This document shows positions 63,970 through 64,000 of a stretch of DNA of 64,000 nucleotides, one piece after another. The stretch is taken from assembly GCA_025331565.1 (NCBI GenBank), contig JAFREQ010000040.1, positions 6,573,001-6,637,000 of the forward strand, given 5' to 3'. The notes below the pieces were generated by a model, which saw only the letters and a program-made list of their open reading frames with translations, was not told where the DNA came from and ran no database searches. The translations under genes were made by a program, and so were the position numbers. This DNA comes from Holacanthus passer. Taxonomy: Eukaryota > Chordata > Actinopteri > Pomacanthidae. Positions within the stretch are counted from its first letter, which is position 1. Each line of letters starts with the position of its first letter.

Positions 63970-64000
63970 AAAGAGATAAGATAAGATAAGATAATCCTTT
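63970..64000 (-). repeat. Retroelement tail cut by the window end, minus strand
   Basis: Read on the minus strand, the last bases are AAAGGATTATCTTATCTTATC, the tail of a common fish retroelement (..AATAAAGGATTATCTTATC). The element body should continue to the right of the window. Confidence 0.45.

Larger units (their letters stand above)
60961..64000 (+). other. Start of drebrin intron 1
   Basis: The first 450 bases keep some CpG (61130-61400) and may be part of the promoter region. The rest is AT-rich with a GA run and, at the edge, a minus-strand retroelement tail. A 192-codon minus ORF at 62519-63097 crosses a CA-like segment and has no recognisable domain. Confidence 0.5.

Overview
This is a piece of a vertebrate nuclear genome, almost certainly from a ray-finned (teleost) fish. 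It is AT-rich with very long introns and many CA/GT and GA microsatellites. It carries dispersed repeats that I recognise as typical of fish, and one intact multi-exon gene of the animal-specific RhoBTB family. Nothing bacterial, viral or plasmid-like is visible.

The main gene is on the plus strand. Ten coding exons between 36348 and 48939 join, with canonical GT/AG junctions and matching phases, into a 721-residue RhoBTB protein: atypical Rho GTPase, proline-rich linker, split first BTB, second BTB, C-terminal tail. It mixes RHOBTB1-like and RHOBTB2-like residues. Its neighbour looks like the first coding exon of drebrin (dbn1), which in human is on 5q35. I therefore favour rhobtb4, the third non-RHOBTB3 vertebrate paralogue, over rhobtb2. 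Its 3' UTR probably runs to about 54.13 kb and contains a 251-bp hAT-type MITE with an almost perfect 8-bp target-site duplication.

Upstream there are two CpG/GC-rich promoter-like blocks, each ending in a strong splice donor (13840/13841 and 30004/30005), and one candidate small non-coding exon (16184-16245). The 30-kb exon has an ATG that would be in frame with the rhobtb start after splicing, giving a possible 13-residue N-terminal extension. From 1 to about 12.8 kb I see no convincing gene, only microsatellites, a decayed LINE 3' end, copies of fish MITE-type repeats and some GC-rich patches that could be regulatory.

The second gene starts near 60.5 kb. Its first coding exon (60869-60960) aligns without gaps to the drebrin N-terminus, and an upstream ORF stops on its start codon (ATGA). 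The rest of that gene lies beyond the window. A consensus CTCF-like motif at 55072-55084 lies between the two genes.

I did not find an undescribed multi-gene system. The items most worth checking are the alternative rhobtb N-terminus, the ATGA start/stop overlap in the drebrin leader, three CATTGTGG sites at exact 33-bp spacing, and the transposon insertions in transcribed or promoter-flanking DNA.
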